NCBI RefSeq assembly: GCF_000753865.1
Contig: NZ_JQFW01000015.1
Coordinates: forward strand, 491,916-555,915
DNA length: 64,000 nt
Source of the DNA: Alteromonas sp. LOR
GTDB taxonomy: Bacteria > Pseudomonadota > Gammaproteobacteria > Enterobacterales > Alteromonadaceae
Direction of reading: 5' to 3'
A model generated the notes under the pieces. That model had not been told where the DNA came from, did no database searches, and saw only the letters and a program-made list of their open reading frames with translations. Position numbers and translations under genes: made by a program. This document shows, piece by piece, positions 25,145-35,929 of this stretch; positions within the stretch are counted from its first letter, which is position 1; each line of letters starts with the position of its first letter.

Positions 25145-25876
25145 ATGGCTAATGTTTCTATGCGTGACATGCTGAAAGCCGGTGTGCATTTCGGTCACCA
25201 AACTCGTTACTGGAACCCAAAGATGAAACCTTACATCTTTGGTGCTCGTAATAAAGTTCATATCATCAACCTTGAAAAAACAGTTCCACTTTTCAACAAC
25301 GCGTTGAACTACATCTCAGGTGTTTCGTCGAAGAAAGGTAAAATCCTTTTCGTTGGTACAAAACGTGCCGCTGGCGATGCAATCAAAGATGCTGCAGTAA
25401 AATGCGACCAGTTCTACGTAAACAAGCGTTGGTTAGGTGGTATGTTGACTAACTGGAAAACAGTTCGTCAATCAATCAAGCGTTTGAAAGAGCTTGAGCA
25501 AAAGAGCCAAGACGGTACGTTTGAAAAGCTAACCAAAAAAGAAGCATTAATGCTTCAGCGTGAAATGGATAAGCTTGAAAACAGCCTTGGTGGTATCAAA
25601 AACATGGGCGGTCTTCCAGACGCGATCTTTGTTGTAGATGCAGACCACGAGCACATTGCAGTTACAGAAGCACGTAACCTTGGTATCCCTGTTGTTGGTG
25701 TTGTAGATACTAACTCTAACCCAGATGGTGTTGATTACATCATTCCTGGTAACGACGATGCTATCCGTGCTATCCAACTTTACTTGGACGCTGCTGCAGA
25801 CGCTATTAACTCAGGTCGCGAAAGCAACCTTGAAGTACAAGCTGAGCAAGACGATTTCGTAGAAGCGGCAGAGTAA
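25145..25876 (+). CDS. rpsB: 30S ribosomal protein S2
   Basis: 243 residues, against 241 in E. coli. Opens with [24 protein letters not shown], the S2 signature, followed by [17 protein letters not shown] and the central coiled-coil domain. S2 binds late to the 30S body and interacts with S1. The purine-rich site AAGAGG precedes the ATG. It is first in the rpsB-tsf pair. Confidence 0.99.
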   Translation: MANVSMRDMLKAGVHFGHQTRYWNPKMKPYIFGARNKVHIINLEKTVPLFNNALNYISGVSSKKGKILFVGTKRAAGDAIKDAAVKCDQFYVNKRWLGGMLTNWKTVRQSIKRLKELEQKSQDGTFEKLTKKEALMLQREMDKLENSLGGIKNMGGLPDAIFVVDADHEHIAVTEARNLGIPVVGVVDTNSNPDGVDYIIPGNDDAIRAIQLYLDAAADAINSGRESNLEVQAEQDDFVEAAE

Positions 25877-25931
25877 TTCTGACTGCTCGCTGCCTTGTAA
25901 AAGGTGGTGACATATTGCGAAACGTAATGAG

Positions 25932-25951
25932 AGGGGCGAGTCGCCCCTTTT
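25932..25951 (+). terminator. Hairpin with T-run between rpsB and tsf
   Basis: AGGGGCG (25932-25938) and CGCCCCT (25942-25948), three-base loop, then TTTT. It can act as a partial terminator setting the high S2 to EF-Ts ratio. Confidence 0.75.
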
Positions 25952-25989
25952 ACCTAACGAATTTATATTTATTGCTGAGGAATTGAAAA

Positions 25990-26862
25990 ATGGCAGTGAC
26001 TGCAGCACTAGTTAAAGAACTGCGCGAACGTACAGGCGCAGGTATGCTGGATTGTAAAAAAGCCCTGGTTGAGACGGATGGCGATATTGAACTAGCCATC
26101 GAGAACATGCGTAAATCAGGTCAAGCAAAGGCAGCTAAAAAAGCAGGCCGTATCGCAGCTGAAGGTGTAATCCTTACTAAAGTTGAAGGTGGTCGTGCGA
26201 CTATGCTTGAGCTTAACTGCGAAACTGACTTCGTAGCACGTGATGAAAGCTTCCTTAAGTTCGGTAACGACTTACTAGAAGTCGCATCTGCGAACAACAT
26301 TAACGACATCGAAGCGCTTAACGACGCAGAAATGAACGGCGTTAAAGTTAGCGACGCTCGCGACACGCTTGTAGCGAAAATTGGTGAAAACATTTCTCCA
26401 CGCCGCGTAATCAACGTTGAAGGTGACACGCTTGGCGGTTACGTTCACGGTGGTCGTATCGGTGTTATCTCTATCCTTACTGGCGGCAGCGAAGAGCTAG
26501 CTAAAGACGTGTGTATGCACGTTGCAGCTGCAAGCCCGCAGTACGTTAAGCCTGAAAACGTTCCGGCTGAAGTTGTTGAGAAAGAGAAAGAAATCCAAAT
26601 CGACATCGCAATGCAGTCTGGTAAGCCAGCTGACATCGCTGAGAAAATGGTTGCGGGTCGCATGAAGAAGTTCACTGGTGAAGTGAGTCTTACTGGCCAA
26701 CCTTTCGTTAAAGATCCATCTATCACCGTTGCTGAACTTCTAAAGAACAACAGCGCTGATGTTATCAACTTCGTACGTTTTGAAGTAGGTGAAGGTATCG
26801 AGAAGAAAACTGAAGATTTCGCAGCAGAAGTAGCTGCGCAAATGGAAGCGGCCAAGAAATAA
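25990..26862 (+). CDS. tsf: Translation elongation factor Ts
   Basis: 290 residues (E. coli 283). The nucleotide-exchange factor for EF-Tu. The N-terminal UBA-like domain carries [20 protein letters not shown], and the core carries the [13 protein letters not shown] signature that contacts EF-Tu. TGAGGAATT precedes the ATG. Followed by an intrinsic terminator. Confidence 0.99.
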   Translation: MAVTAALVKELRERTGAGMLDCKKALVETDGDIELAIENMRKSGQAKAAKKAGRIAAEGVILTKVEGGRATMLELNCETDFVARDESFLKFGNDLLEVASANNINDIEALNDAEMNGVKVSDARDTLVAKIGENISPRRVINVEGDTLGGYVHGGRIGVISILTGGSEELAKDVCMHVAAASPQYVKPENVPAEVVEKEKEIQIDIAMQSGKPADIAEKMVAGRMKKFTGEVSLTGQPFVKDPSITVAELLKNNSADVINFVRFEVGEGIEKKTEDFAAEVAAQMEAAKK

Positions 26863-27165
26863 TTGAGCGTTTTTCTTTTGCATTCAGTGAATGTCAGATA
26901 AACTAAAAGCACCTCTTCGGAGGTGCTTTTTTATAGCTGAATCTCTTTCTATTACTGCGGTTTCGCGATAGTGTGAGTCGTCGCTGTAATGATAAGCGCA
27001 GCGGTAATGGCAAGTAGTATGCAGAAGTAGTATGCGACAAAACCACTTATGCAAACGCATAAACATATCAAAATGAGCTAAAGCGATTTGTTCTATATTT
27101 TTTCATGCAGTTGCATGTCGTTAAAATGTATAGCACAAACCGGGTTTACGAGGACATATCGAATA
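26863..27165. other. tsf-pyrH intergenic region
   Basis: About 300 bp containing the tsf terminator and, beyond it, AT-rich DNA expected to carry the pyrH promoter. An upstream extension of the pyrH frame to 27088 is not supported by homology. Confidence 0.5.
26905..26932 (+). terminator. Intrinsic terminator after tsf
   Basis: AAAAGCACCTC (26905-26915), tetraloop TTCG, GAGGTGCTTTT (26920-26930) and further T. A classic stable UUCG hairpin. Confidence 0.95.
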
Positions 27166-27906
27166 ATGAGTATCACACCAAAATCAGCATATCGACGCAT
27201 TCTATTAAAATTAAGCGGTGAAGCCCTTATGGGTGAAGAAGGGTTTGGTATAGACCCTAAAGTGCTTGATAGAATGGCACAAGAAATTAAAGAGTTGGTT
27301 GAACTAGGCGTTCAAGTGGGTCTTGTAATTGGTGGCGGTAACTTATTTCGCGGCGAAGGTTTAGCGAAGGCAGGTATGAATCGTGTTGTTGGCGACCACA
27401 TGGGTATGCTCGCTACAGTGATGAATGGCTTAGCGATGCGTGACGCGTTGCACAGAGCATTTGTTAACGCACGTATGATGTCAGCTATTCCATTGAATGG
27501 CGTTTGTGATGCTTACAACTGGGCCGAGGCTATTAGTCTGTTAAAATCGGGTAGAGTCGTTATCTTCTCAGCGGGTACAGGCAATCCGTTTTTCACAACA
27601 GACTCTGCGGCGTGTTTACGTGGCATCGAGATTGAAGCTGACGCCGTGTTGAAAGCAACAAAGGTTGACGGTGTTTACAGCGATGACCCGGTTAAGAATC
27701 CAGACGCTACCTTGTACGACCAACTCAGTTATAATGAGGTATTGGACAAGGAACTAAAAGTAATGGATTTGTCAGCATTTACCCTAGCACGTGACCACAG
27801 CCTCCCAATTCGCGTTTTCAATATGAATAAGCCTGGTTGTCTTAAACGCGTAGTGATGGGCGAAAAAGAAGGCACGATAATCAGCCACGCTGGCAATGAT
27901 AAATAA
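27166..27906 (+). CDS. pyrH: UMP kinase
   Basis: 246 residues from the ATG at 27166; an upstream in-frame ATG at 27088 adds 26 residues with no homology. E. coli PyrH is 241. It phosphorylates UMP to [23 protein letters not shown] and [20 protein letters not shown] are the nucleotide and substrate motifs of the amino-acid-kinase fold. First gene of the run pyrH-frr-uppS-cdsA-dxr-rseP. Confidence 0.98.
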   Translation: MSITPKSAYRRILLKLSGEALMGEEGFGIDPKVLDRMAQEIKELVELGVQVGLVIGGGNLFRGEGLAKAGMNRVVGDHMGMLATVMNGLAMRDALHRAFVNARMMSAIPLNGVCDAYNWAEAISLLKSGRVVIFSAGTGNPFFTTDSAACLRGIEIEADAVLKATKVDGVYSDDPVKNPDATLYDQLSYNEVLDKELKVMDLSAFTLARDHSLPIRVFNMNKPGCLKRVVMGEKEGTIISHAGNDK

Positions 27907-27927
27907 AGAAACATAGGACATATAATC

Positions 27928-28485
27928 GTGATTGATGAAATTGAATTAGATGCGCAAGAGCGCATGGAAAAAAGTGTTGTTGCCCTGAAAGGCCAGTTTA
28001 GCAAGATACGCACTGGGCGTGCACACCCAAGTCTGCTTGACGGTATCATGGTGCCATACTATGGCGTAGATACACCGCTGAAGCAGGTTGCAAACGTTAT
28101 TGCAGAAGATAGCCGTACGCTAGCGCTAACGGTTTTCGATAAATCAGCTATCCAAGCCGTTGAAAAAGCAATCATGCAGTCTGACTTGGGATTAAACCCA
28201 ATGAGTGCAGGTGGTTCTATTCGTATTCCTCTTCCCCCATTAACGGAAGAGCGAAGAAAAGATCTTATCCGCGTTGTGCGCAACGAAGCGGAAGGCGGAC
28301 GTGTTGCTATTCGAAACATTCGTCGTGATGCGAATGGCGACATAAAAGATTTACTAAAAGAAAAAGAAATTAGTGAAGACGAAAGTCGCGCTGCTGAAGA
28401 GAATATTCAGACAATCACTAATGAGATTATTAAGAAAGTTGACAGCATGCTTGCTGACAAAGAAAAAGAACTCATGGAAGTATAA
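27928..28485 (+). CDS. frr: Ribosome recycling factor
   Basis: 185 residues from a GTG start, identical in length to E. coli RRF. It splits post-termination ribosomes with [17 protein letters not shown] and [16 protein letters not shown] are family hallmarks. AGGAC precedes the GTG. 21 bp after pyrH. Confidence 0.98.
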   Translation: MIDEIELDAQERMEKSVVALKGQFSKIRTGRAHPSLLDGIMVPYYGVDTPLKQVANVIAEDSRTLALTVFDKSAIQAVEKAIMQSDLGLNPMSAGGSIRIPLPPLTEERRKDLIRVVRNEAEGGRVAIRNIRRDANGDIKDLLKEKEISEDESRAAEENIQTITNEIIKKVDSMLADKEKELMEV

Positions 28486-28494
28486 GTTAGTATC

Positions 28495-29277
28495 ATGATT
28501 GGAAAGCGTTTAAACGCAGCCAAAAAGACTAACGTAATAGGGCCAGCACCAGTTGCTGGCCCTAAACACGTGGCTATCATTATGGATGGCAACGGTCGAT
28601 GGGCGCAAAAGAAAGGGAAGATTCGTACTTTTGGTCACAAAGCAGGTGTTGAGTCTGTTCGTTCTGTAGTGCGGTTTGCTAGGCAAAACGCCATTGAATC
28701 ACTCACACTGTTTGCCTTTTCCAGCGAAAACTGGAAGCGACCAGAAGAGGAAGTGAGCGTGTTGATGGAGTTGTTTAACCTCGTACTTAACAGTGAGGCA
28801 AAGCGACTGCACAAAAACGGCGTTCGGCTTCAAGTTATTGGCGATTTAAGTGCCTTTGACACAAAGTTGGTAGAAAAAATTCGCAAAGCCGAAGATATGA
28901 CCAAAAACAATGCCGACCTAGTGCTTAATATTGCAGCAAACTACGGCGGGCGTTGGGATATTGTTAATGCTGCTCAGCAATTAGCTAATCAAGTGAAAGA
29001 GGGTAAGATACACGCAAGAGATATCGATGAAGCGATGTTTACTGCACATACCTCTACCGCAAACCTACCCGAATTAGACCTCCTTATCAGAACTGGTGGC
29101 GAGCACCGCATAAGTAATTTCCTATTATGGCAATGCGCTTACGCTGAGCTTTATTTCACCGATGTACTGTGGCCAGATTTCAACGAAGATGTATTTCAGC
29201 TCGCTGTAGACGATTTTAATGTTCGTCAACGTCGTTTCGGTCTCACCGGTGAGCAGGTTATCGTTTCCGATGATTAG
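28495..29277 (+). CDS. uppS: Undecaprenyl diphosphate synthase
   Basis: 260 residues. A cis-prenyltransferase making the C55 lipid carrier for peptidoglycan and O-antigen. The catalytic Asp lies in [13 protein letters not shown] near residue 26; [11 protein letters not shown] and [16 protein letters not shown] are the other signature blocks. The first 20 residues are variable and the ribosome-binding site is weak. 9 bp after frr. Confidence 0.98.
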   Translation: MIGKRLNAAKKTNVIGPAPVAGPKHVAIIMDGNGRWAQKKGKIRTFGHKAGVESVRSVVRFARQNAIESLTLFAFSSENWKRPEEEVSVLMELFNLVLNSEAKRLHKNGVRLQVIGDLSAFDTKLVEKIRKAEDMTKNNADLVLNIAANYGGRWDIVNAAQQLANQVKEGKIHARDIDEAMFTAHTSTANLPELDLLIRTGGEHRISNFLLWQCAYAELYFTDVLWPDFNEDVFQLAVDDFNVRQRRFGLTGEQVIVSDD

Positions 29278-29331
29278 GTTTACTCAGGCGATTATCGGAC
29301 TCGTCCTGAATAGAAAAGCCAAGGGCAAATT

Positions 29332-30195
29332 ATGCTAAAACAACGAATAATAACCGCATTAATTCTTGCGCCACTTGCGCTGTACGCCATTCTATTCTTA
29401 CCAATATTCTGGTTTGAGATTGCTATAGCGGGCGTTGTAGGTATCGGTGCTTACGAATGGGCAGCCATGGCGGGTGTCTGTGAAAGACCTAAAAAACTGC
29501 TCTTTATGGCAGGTGCATTTGCTATTTGTATAGTGCTTTCGTTTATTGTTGATGCCAGTGTCATCTGGTACCAAGGGCAATTGCACAGCCTGTATACGGG
29601 TATTCTCAGCGTGGCTGCTGTGTGGTGGATTGCGTCATTGGCAATGGTGCTTGCCTATCCAAAGTATTCTAAATTTTGGCGCGACAGCAGGGTGGTACGA
29701 ACGGTATTTGGTTTACTTACCCTCATTCCTACATGGGTTGCGGTTATCGCGCTTCGCACAAGCTTGCACGATGTAGACCCTTTCTATGGCGCCTCACTTA
29801 TCTTTTATGTATTGGGTATTGTGTGGGCTGCTGACATTGGCGCGTTTTTTGTGGGCGTTAAGTTTGGTCGTCATAAATTGCGTCCTAACGTATCACCGGG
29901 TAAAAGCTTAGAAGGCTTATTAGGTGGTATTGCTGCGTCGTTTGCTATTATTGCCTTTGCCGCACTGCATTACCAAGTTGAACCGTCGCGTATCTGGCTT
30001 CACCTTGCAATCGGCGGAATTACGGTGGCAGTATCAGCGTTAGGCGATCTTAACGAGAGCATGCTAAAGCGTTGTGCGGGCATTAAAGACAGTGGCAAGA
30101 TTTTACCTGGGCATGGTGGAGTCTTAGACCGTATTGACAGCTTAACAGCTGCGTTTCCTGTTTTCGCGTTTTGCTATGTTACTTGGATGGCGTAA
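29332..30195 (+). CDS. cdsA: Phosphatidate cytidylyltransferase
   Basis: 287 residues with about eight hydrophobic segments. It makes CDP-diacylglycerol from phosphatidate and CTP in the inner membrane. The C-terminal CdsA signature is present as KDSGKILPGHGGVLDRIDS. Its stop overlaps the dxr ATG by one base. Confidence 0.97.
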   Translation: MLKQRIITALILAPLALYAILFLPIFWFEIAIAGVVGIGAYEWAAMAGVCERPKKLLFMAGAFAICIVLSFIVDASVIWYQGQLHSLYTGILSVAAVWWIASLAMVLAYPKYSKFWRDSRVVRTVFGLLTLIPTWVAVIALRTSLHDVDPFYGASLIFYVLGIVWAADIGAFFVGVKFGRHKLRPNVSPGKSLEGLLGGIAASFAIIAFAALHYQVEPSRIWLHLAIGGITVAVSALGDLNESMLKRCAGIKDSGKILPGHGGVLDRIDSLTAAFPVFAFCYVTWMA

Positions 30196-31382
30196 TGGAG
30201 ACGGTAACGGTATTAGGGGCCACAGGCTCCATTGGTTGTAATACACTTGATGTTATTAACCGCCATCCAGACAAATATCGCATTTTTGCTATCACTGGCA
30301 ACACGCAGTTATCTTTGCTTATGGAGCAGGCGAATAAATGCTCGCCCCGTTACGTGGTCATTGCTGACCCTTCAAATTACGACGATGCTTTACAACTAGC
30401 TAAGCAACATAATGTTGAAGCAGAAATTCTATGCGGCCAGCAGGCCTTAGAAGATGTTTCAAGCGCGCCAGAAGTCGATGCTGTGATGGCGGCAATTGTC
30501 GGTGCTGCAGGTTTGCTGCCCACCATGGCCGCGGTAAAAGCGGGAAAGCGTGTATTGCTTGCCAATAAAGAAGCATTGGTTATGTCCGGAGCGCTCTTTA
30601 TCGATGCGGCGAATAAAAGCGGTGCGCAAATTCTGCCTATTGATAGTGAACACAACGCTATTTTCCAATGCCTACCCCATGATTATACCTACGGCGATTT
30701 AGCGGCCTCCGGTATTGCAAAAATATTGCTTACTGGCTCTGGCGGACCGTTTAGAGAGCGAGCGTTAGACTCCTTTGGTAGCATTACTATCGATGAGGCT
30801 GCAACTCACCCTAATTGGTCCATGGGCAGAAAGATTACTATCGATTCAGCCACCATGATGAATAAGGGGCTTGAGTTTATTGAGGTATGTTGGCTATTCG
30901 GTGTCAATGCCAGCGATATTGATGTTGTTATTCACCCGCAAAGCATTATTCACTCAATGGTGCAGTACGTTGATGGTTCGGTGATTGCCCAAATGGGGAA
31001 TCCGGATATGCGCACGCCCATTGCTTACGGCTTAGCACATCCTCAGCGAATCGACGCTGGTGTCAAGCCGCTAGATTTCAAAAGCTTAGCCGACTTCAGC
31101 TTCCACACTCCGTGCTTTGAACGATATCCAAATTTGAAGTTGGCAATAGACGCTTGTCAAGAAGGGCAGTGTGCAACGACCAGCTTAAATGCAGCCAATG
31201 AAGTTGCAGTAGCGCACTTTTTAGAGGGGCAAATTGCTTTTTGTGATATTGCAAAAGTCAACGAGGCGACACTCAATGCGCTGTCTATGGTTGAGATGAC
31301 GTCTATTCAGCAGATATTGGAGCAAGACGCATTGGCTAGAACCAAAGCGAACGAATTAATTCGAGGTAAATTTCAGTGCTAG
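30195..31382 (+). CDS. dxr: 1-Deoxy-D-xylulose 5-phosphate reductoisomerase
   Basis: 395 residues from the ATG at 30195 (TAATG overlap with cdsA), against 398 in E. coli; an earlier in-frame start at 30171 lies inside cdsA. Catalyses the committed step of the MEP isoprenoid pathway. The NADPH loop GATGSIGCNTLDV is at the N-terminus; the metal site IDSEHNAIFQ and the loop around NKGLEFIEVCW follow. The position after cdsA rather than before uppS differs from E. coli but is known in Shewanella-type genomes. Confidence 0.98.
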   Translation: METVTVLGATGSIGCNTLDVINRHPDKYRIFAITGNTQLSLLMEQANKCSPRYVVIADPSNYDDALQLAKQHNVEAEILCGQQALEDVSSAPEVDAVMAAIVGAAGLLPTMAAVKAGKRVLLANKEALVMSGALFIDAANKSGAQILPIDSEHNAIFQCLPHDYTYGDLAASGIAKILLTGSGGPFRERALDSFGSITIDEAATHPNWSMGRKITIDSATMMNKGLEFIEVCWLFGVNASDIDVVIHPQSIIHSMVQYVDGSVIAQMGNPDMRTPIAYGLAHPQRIDAGVKPLDFKSLADFSFHTPCFERYPNLKLAIDACQEGQCATTSLNAANEVAVAHFLEGQIAFCDIAKVNEATLNALSMVEMTSIQQILEQDALARTKANELIRGKFQC

Positions 31383-32728
31383 CATTTTTTTGGAGTCTGG
31401 GTGCATTCATTCTTGCTCTCGGTATTCTTGTTGCCGTTCACGAATGGGGTCACTTTTATGTGGCGCGAAAATGTGGGGTGCAGGTAGAGCGTTTTTCCAT
31501 AGGCTTTGGCAAGCCGATTTGGCGCAAGTTGAGTAAGTCAGGTACAGAATATGTAATTGCCATGATCCCACTTGGCGGATACGTGCGGATGCTTGATGGG
31601 CGAATTGACGATGTCCCACCTGAACTTGAGAATAAAGCCTTTAACAACAAAACCGTATTGCAACGTATGGCCATAATTGCTGCGGGCCCAGGCGTTAATT
31701 TTATATTTGCGTTTTTTGCGCTCTGGCTAATGTACATAGTAGGTCTAGAGACGGTTAAGCCAATAGTTAAAGCGGTAGAACCTGACAGTATTGCTCACAT
31801 GGCAGGTGTGCAACCAGGCGATGAAATTATCAATATTGACGGGCGAAACACGCCAGACTGGGAAGCTGTTAACTTAGAGTTAGTGTCAAATATTGGCGGT
31901 GACAATACCGTAGTTACCGTTAGAAATTCATCGAATACAGAAAAAGAACTCATATTTACACTGGATACTTGGAACTTTGACCCAGATATCGAGTCTCCTT
32001 TAAGCAGCTTAGGATTGACGCCATTTCGCCCAAATCCAACTTTAACCGTTGGTTTTGTAGGCGATGATAGTGCAGCGAAGGAAGCGGGGCTTTTGCCTGG
32101 TGATAAAATCGTTGCACTTAATGGTAATAAGCTTGCATCGTGGAATGCGTTAGTTGATGAAGTTGTTGAAAGTCCTGGAGAGGTTATATCTCTTGTTATT
32201 GAACGGGATGGACAGCAACAGACGCTACGTGCCACGATAGCGCGCCGTGATACACCACAAGGGCAAAGTGGGTATCTTGGCGTGAGCCCAACGTTTGAGT
32301 CTTGGCCAGAGGGGTATGTGTTTACGCATCAATATGGCATTATAGAGGCTATTGGGACAGCGCTAGATAAAACATGGCGCTTAATGACACTCAGTGTCGA
32401 AATGATAGGCAAATTACTCACTGGCGATGTGTCAGTTAAAAATTTGAGTGGGCCTATCTCAATTGCTCAAGGAGCAGGTACAAGCGCTGGTTATGGGCTT
32501 GCATACTTCTTGAGTTTTCTAGCCTTAATAAGCGTAAATTTAGGCATTATAAATTTATTACCCCTGCCCATGCTTGATGGTGGTCATTTGATGTTTTTTA
32601 TCGTTGAATGGATCACTGGCAAGCCTGTGCCCGAAGCGGTGCAAGAATGGGGTTACCGAATAGGTGGCGTGCTTCTGTTTATGATTATGGGTATCGCTAT
32701 TTTTAACGATATTGCTCGCATAACCTGA
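31376..32728 (+). CDS. rseP: Site-2 intramembrane protease RseP
   Basis: 450 residues, the E. coli length, from a GTG at 31376 that overlaps dxr by seven bases. Cleaves anti-sigma factor RseA within the membrane during the envelope stress response and clears signal peptides. The zinc motif is HEWGH in the first membrane helix, with LDGGH near the C-terminus; two PDZ domains lie between (about 110-290). Precedes bamA as in relatives. Confidence 0.98.
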   Translation: MLAFFWSLGAFILALGILVAVHEWGHFYVARKCGVQVERFSIGFGKPIWRKLSKSGTEYVIAMIPLGGYVRMLDGRIDDVPPELENKAFNNKTVLQRMAIIAAGPGVNFIFAFFALWLMYIVGLETVKPIVKAVEPDSIAHMAGVQPGDEIINIDGRNTPDWEAVNLELVSNIGGDNTVVTVRNSSNTEKELIFTLDTWNFDPDIESPLSSLGLTPFRPNPTLTVGFVGDDSAAKEAGLLPGDKIVALNGNKLASWNALVDEVVESPGEVISLVIERDGQQQTLRATIARRDTPQGQSGYLGVSPTFESWPEGYVFTHQYGIIEAIGTALDKTWRLMTLSVEMIGKLLTGDVSVKNLSGPISIAQGAGTSAGYGLAYFLSFLALISVNLGIINLLPLPMLDGGHLMFFIVEWITGKPVPEAVQEWGYRIGGVLLFMIMGIAIFNDIARIT

Positions 32729-32786
32729 TGAATATCAGGAAGTACAAAACAGCAAATATGAAACGCGGCCAGGAAAAGAAAAATAG

Positions 32787-35264
32787 ATGAAGTTAAAACA
32801 GTTAGTAGCAGCCGGAGTTATTCTTTCCAGTGCTAGCTTTGCCAATGCTGCGGCGCAAAACAGTGAATTCGTAGTACAAGACATTCGTGTTGAAGGTTTA
32901 CAACGTGTAGCACTTGGTGCGGCGTTAACTTACTTGCCTGTGCAAGTAGGTGATGAGCTAAATACATTCCGTGTAACTCAGCTTATCCGTTCGTTATATT
33001 CTTCAACTCACTTTGAAAACGTTGAGATATTGAGGGATGGCAACACACTCGTTGTGCGCGTGTCTGAACGTCCAACCATCAGTAATATCATTTTTGAAGA
33101 CAATGACGACATCAAAGATGAGCAGCTGCAAGAAAGCTTAGATGGAAATGGCATAAGGATTGGTGAACCCCTAGACAAAACCGTATTAACCTCTATTGAG
33201 AATGGTCTTAAGGATTTCTTCTACAGTATCGGTAAATATAACGCTGACGTTACCGCCATTATTACGCCTCTACCGCGTAATCGTGTGGATCTAAAGCTTC
33301 TTTTCGAAGAAGGGGACGCAGCGGAAATAGAACAAATTAACATTGTTGGAAACGAGCTGTTTTCAGATGAAGAGTTGATGGAGTCGTTTGAACTTCAATA
33401 CGACACCCCTTGGTGGGATTTCTTATCTGAAACCCGTTATCAGCAGCAAACACTGCAAGGTGATATGGAATCGTTGCGCAACCACTACCTCGACCGTGGT
33501 TACCTGCGCTTCAATGTAGATTCAACGCAGGTCTCTATGACACCAGAGAAAAGCGGTATCTACGTAGCCATGAACGTGTCTGAAGGTGAGCAATACACCA
33601 TTTCAGAAGTAGAGCTTGTGGGTGATGTTCTCGGACACGAAGAATATATTGAGCGTGTACTGCCGTTAACACCTGGTGAGCTTTATAACCAAGGTGAAGT
33701 GACTTACACAGAAGAATTCATCAGCAAATATCTTGGCCGATTTGGCTATGCCTATCCAACGGTAACTACCGTGCCTGATATTAACGATGAAGACAAAACG
33801 GTGAAACTGACATTGTCTGTCGACCCGGGTAAGCGCATCTACGTTAACCGTATTAAATTTAACGGAAACGTAGTTACCGCCGATGACGTACTGCGCCAAA
33901 ATGTAAGTCAGATGGAAGGCACGTGGTTGTCAAATAGCCAGCTTGAGGTGTCAAAAAGCCAGCTATCTCGTCTTACTTACATGGAAAATGTAGAGTTTGA
34001 AACAGTACGAATTCCTGGCTCAGAAGATAAAGTAGACGTTAACTTCAACGTTAAAGAGCAGCCTTCTGGTTCATTTAACGCGGGTATCGGTTACGGCGAC
34101 AGAACGAAATTGAGTCTGCAAGCGGGTATTCAGCAGGATAACTTCCTAGGTACTGGTAAACGCGTGGGCCTTAACCTAAGCACGGTTTCTTATCAGAAGT
34201 CAGCGCAAATAACCTATAACGACCCTTACTTCACCATCGACGGTATCAGTTTAGGTGGAAGTATTGGTTACAGCGAATTTGATGGTTCAGACTTTAACGT
34301 TATCCAGTACAACTCGAAGCGCTGGTCTATTGGTGCAAATATTGGTTACCCGATAAACGAAGTAAACCGTATTAACTTCGGTCTAACCTATAGCAATGTT
34401 GAACTATTTAACCGTGGTTTCTACGAGCAAACCGAACGCTTCTACAATCAATTCCCAGATGGAAACGATCCAGATGCAGCGGTAAAATATGACAGCTACC
34501 TTGCAAGTGTGAGTTGGAGCAGAGTTACCTTAAACCGTGGCTTGTTCCCAACTGCAGGTTCATCGCAGCGCGCTTCATTTAGTGCTACAACGCCTAACTC
34601 TGATGTAACATACTTTAAATCTGTGTTTGATGGTAAGTGGTATTTTCCACTGTCGCGTAATAATCGTTGGTCTTTCTTAGCTCGAGTTCGCTTAGGGTAC
34701 GGAAACGGCTATGGCGACATAAACGGCAATGAACAAATTCTTCCGTTCACAGAAAACTTCACCGCGGGTGGTGCAGACTCACTACGTGGGTTTGAAAACA
34801 ACACCGTTGGCCCAAGAGGTTTACTGGTATCGTCACCTGGTAATATAATAGGCCCAGACGGCGAAGCGTTCCCAACGGATCCGGCTGACGCGGTTATATC
34901 GTGGTCTAGACAAAGTCTAGGTGGTAACGCAATGGCACTCGGTGGTATTGAGCTTATTGTTCCAACACCGTTTGTTGAAGCTGACATGGACAACTCGGTA
35001 AGAACAAGTTTGTTTGTGGATGTGGGTAACGTATGGGATACTGAATTCGATTACGAAAGATTCAGACAGTTGAACGTTAGCCCGAATCAGCAGGGTGAGC
35101 TATTGGACTATTCAGACTGGACTCTGTATCGTAGTTCGGCAGGTTTATCGGTTCAGTGGGTTTCTCCCATGGGGCCAATGGTATTCAGCTTCTCTAGAAT
35201 GATCCAAGAGCGTGATGGTGATGATGCGAGATTCTTCACTTTCAACATTGGTCAAACTTTTTAG
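32787..35264 (+). CDS. bamA: Outer-membrane protein assembly factor BamA
   Basis: 825 residues with a cleavable signal peptide (cut after about ANA, residue 22). Five POTRA domains (about 25-425) precede a 16-strand barrel. The barrel has the conserved lid motif (L/V)RGF as SLRGFENNTVGPRG and ends in the aromatic-terminated strand FNIGQTF, the typical outer-membrane signal. Catalyses folding and insertion of beta-barrel proteins. AGGAAAAG precedes the ATG. Confidence 0.99.
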   Translation: MKLKQLVAAGVILSSASFANAAAQNSEFVVQDIRVEGLQRVALGAALTYLPVQVGDELNTFRVTQLIRSLYSSTHFENVEILRDGNTLVVRVSERPTISNIIFEDNDDIKDEQLQESLDGNGIRIGEPLDKTVLTSIENGLKDFFYSIGKYNADVTAIITPLPRNRVDLKLLFEEGDAAEIEQINIVGNELFSDEELMESFELQYDTPWWDFLSETRYQQQTLQGDMESLRNHYLDRGYLRFNVDSTQVSMTPEKSGIYVAMNVSEGEQYTISEVELVGDVLGHEEYIERVLPLTPGELYNQGEVTYTEEFISKYLGRFGYAYPTVTTVPDINDEDKTVKLTLSVDPGKRIYVNRIKFNGNVVTADDVLRQNVSQMEGTWLSNSQLEVSKSQLSRLTYMENVEFETVRIPGSEDKVDVNFNVKEQPSGSFNAGIGYGDRTKLSLQAGIQQDNFLGTGKRVGLNLSTVSYQKSAQITYNDPYFTIDGISLGGSIGYSEFDGSDFNVIQYNSKRWSIGANIGYPINEVNRINFGLTYSNVELFNRGFYEQTERFYNQFPDGNDPDAAVKYDSYLASVSWSRVTLNRGLFPTAGSSQRASFSATTPNSDVTYFKSVFDGKWYFPLSRNNRWSFLARVRLGYGNGYGDINGNEQILPFTENFTAGGADSLRGFENNTVGPRGLLVSSPGNIIGPDGEAFPTDPADAVISWSRQSLGGNAMALGGIELIVPTPFVEADMDNSVRTSLFVDVGNVWDTEFDYERFRQLNVSPNQQGELLDYSDWTLYRSSAGLSVQWVSPMGPMVFSFSRMIQERDGDDARFFTFNIGQTF

Positions 35265-35337
35265 ATACGTTTTTAATTAGAAAAGCGGGCTCGCACTTCG
35301 TGTGTCCCAAACAAGAAGATACAAAAAGGAGTTCCCT

Positions 35338-35853
35338 TTGAAACAGTTGGTTAAACATATCGTTGCAGGTGCAATGCTAAGCAGTGCACTAGTCAGTACG
35401 TCAGTAATGGCAGAGCAGAAAATGGCCGTGGTAGACGTGCAAGGTATTTTCCAAGCTATGCCTCAGGCTGCAGAGTTGCAAAACGCAATTCAATTAGAGT
35501 TTAAAGATCAGATTGAAGAAGTTAATCAGCTTCAACGTGACGGTCAGTTCTACGCAGAACGCCTTCAGCGCGATGCAGCAACTATGAGCGACTCAGAGAA
35601 AAAAGAACTAGAACAAAAGATCTTATCTGTTCGTGAAGAGTTGTCTCAAAAAGGTCAGCCACTTCAGCAAAACATTCAGCGTCGTAGCAACGAAGAGCGT
35701 AACAAGCTGCTAGGTCTTATCAAACAAGCAATCGATACAGTAGCGGCGAAACAAGGTTATGACCTTGTACTTAACGCTGGTGCGGTAGCCTTTGCTAAAG
35801 AAGACCACGACCTGTCTGAGCAAGTATTAGAACAGGTTAGCAAAGCTAACTAA
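35338..35853 (+). CDS. skp: Periplasmic chaperone Skp (OmpH)
   Basis: 171 residues from a TTG at 35338 preceded by AAGGAG at six bases. The alternative upstream start at 35302 would put a charged stretch before the signal peptide. The signal peptide ends at about VMA-EQ; the mature part begins with KMAVVDVQGIFQ and continues as the long charged helices that form the jellyfish-like trimer. It protects unfolded outer-membrane proteins on their way to BamA. A strong terminator follows directly; lpxD is not present downstream. Confidence 0.95.
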   Translation: MKQLVKHIVAGAMLSSALVSTSVMAEQKMAVVDVQGIFQAMPQAAELQNAIQLEFKDQIEEVNQLQRDGQFYAERLQRDAATMSDSEKKELEQKILSVREELSQKGQPLQQNIQRRSNEERNKLLGLIKQAIDTVAAKQGYDLVLNAGAVAFAKEDHDLSEQVLEQVSKAN

Positions 35854-35887
35854 AAACATTGCCAAGGCGGGTAGTGTGCAACAATTT

Positions 35888-35929
35888 ATCAGACCAACAA
35901 CCGAAAGGTGTTGGTCTGATTTGTTTTTT
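35888..35929 (+). terminator. Intrinsic terminator after skp
   Basis: A 12-bp perfect stem, ATCAGACCAACA (35888-35899) and TGTTGGTCTGAT (35909-35920), nine-base loop, then TTGTTTTTT. It splits the bamA-skp transcript from fabZ-lpxA-lpxB, exactly where lpxD is usually found. Confidence 0.95.
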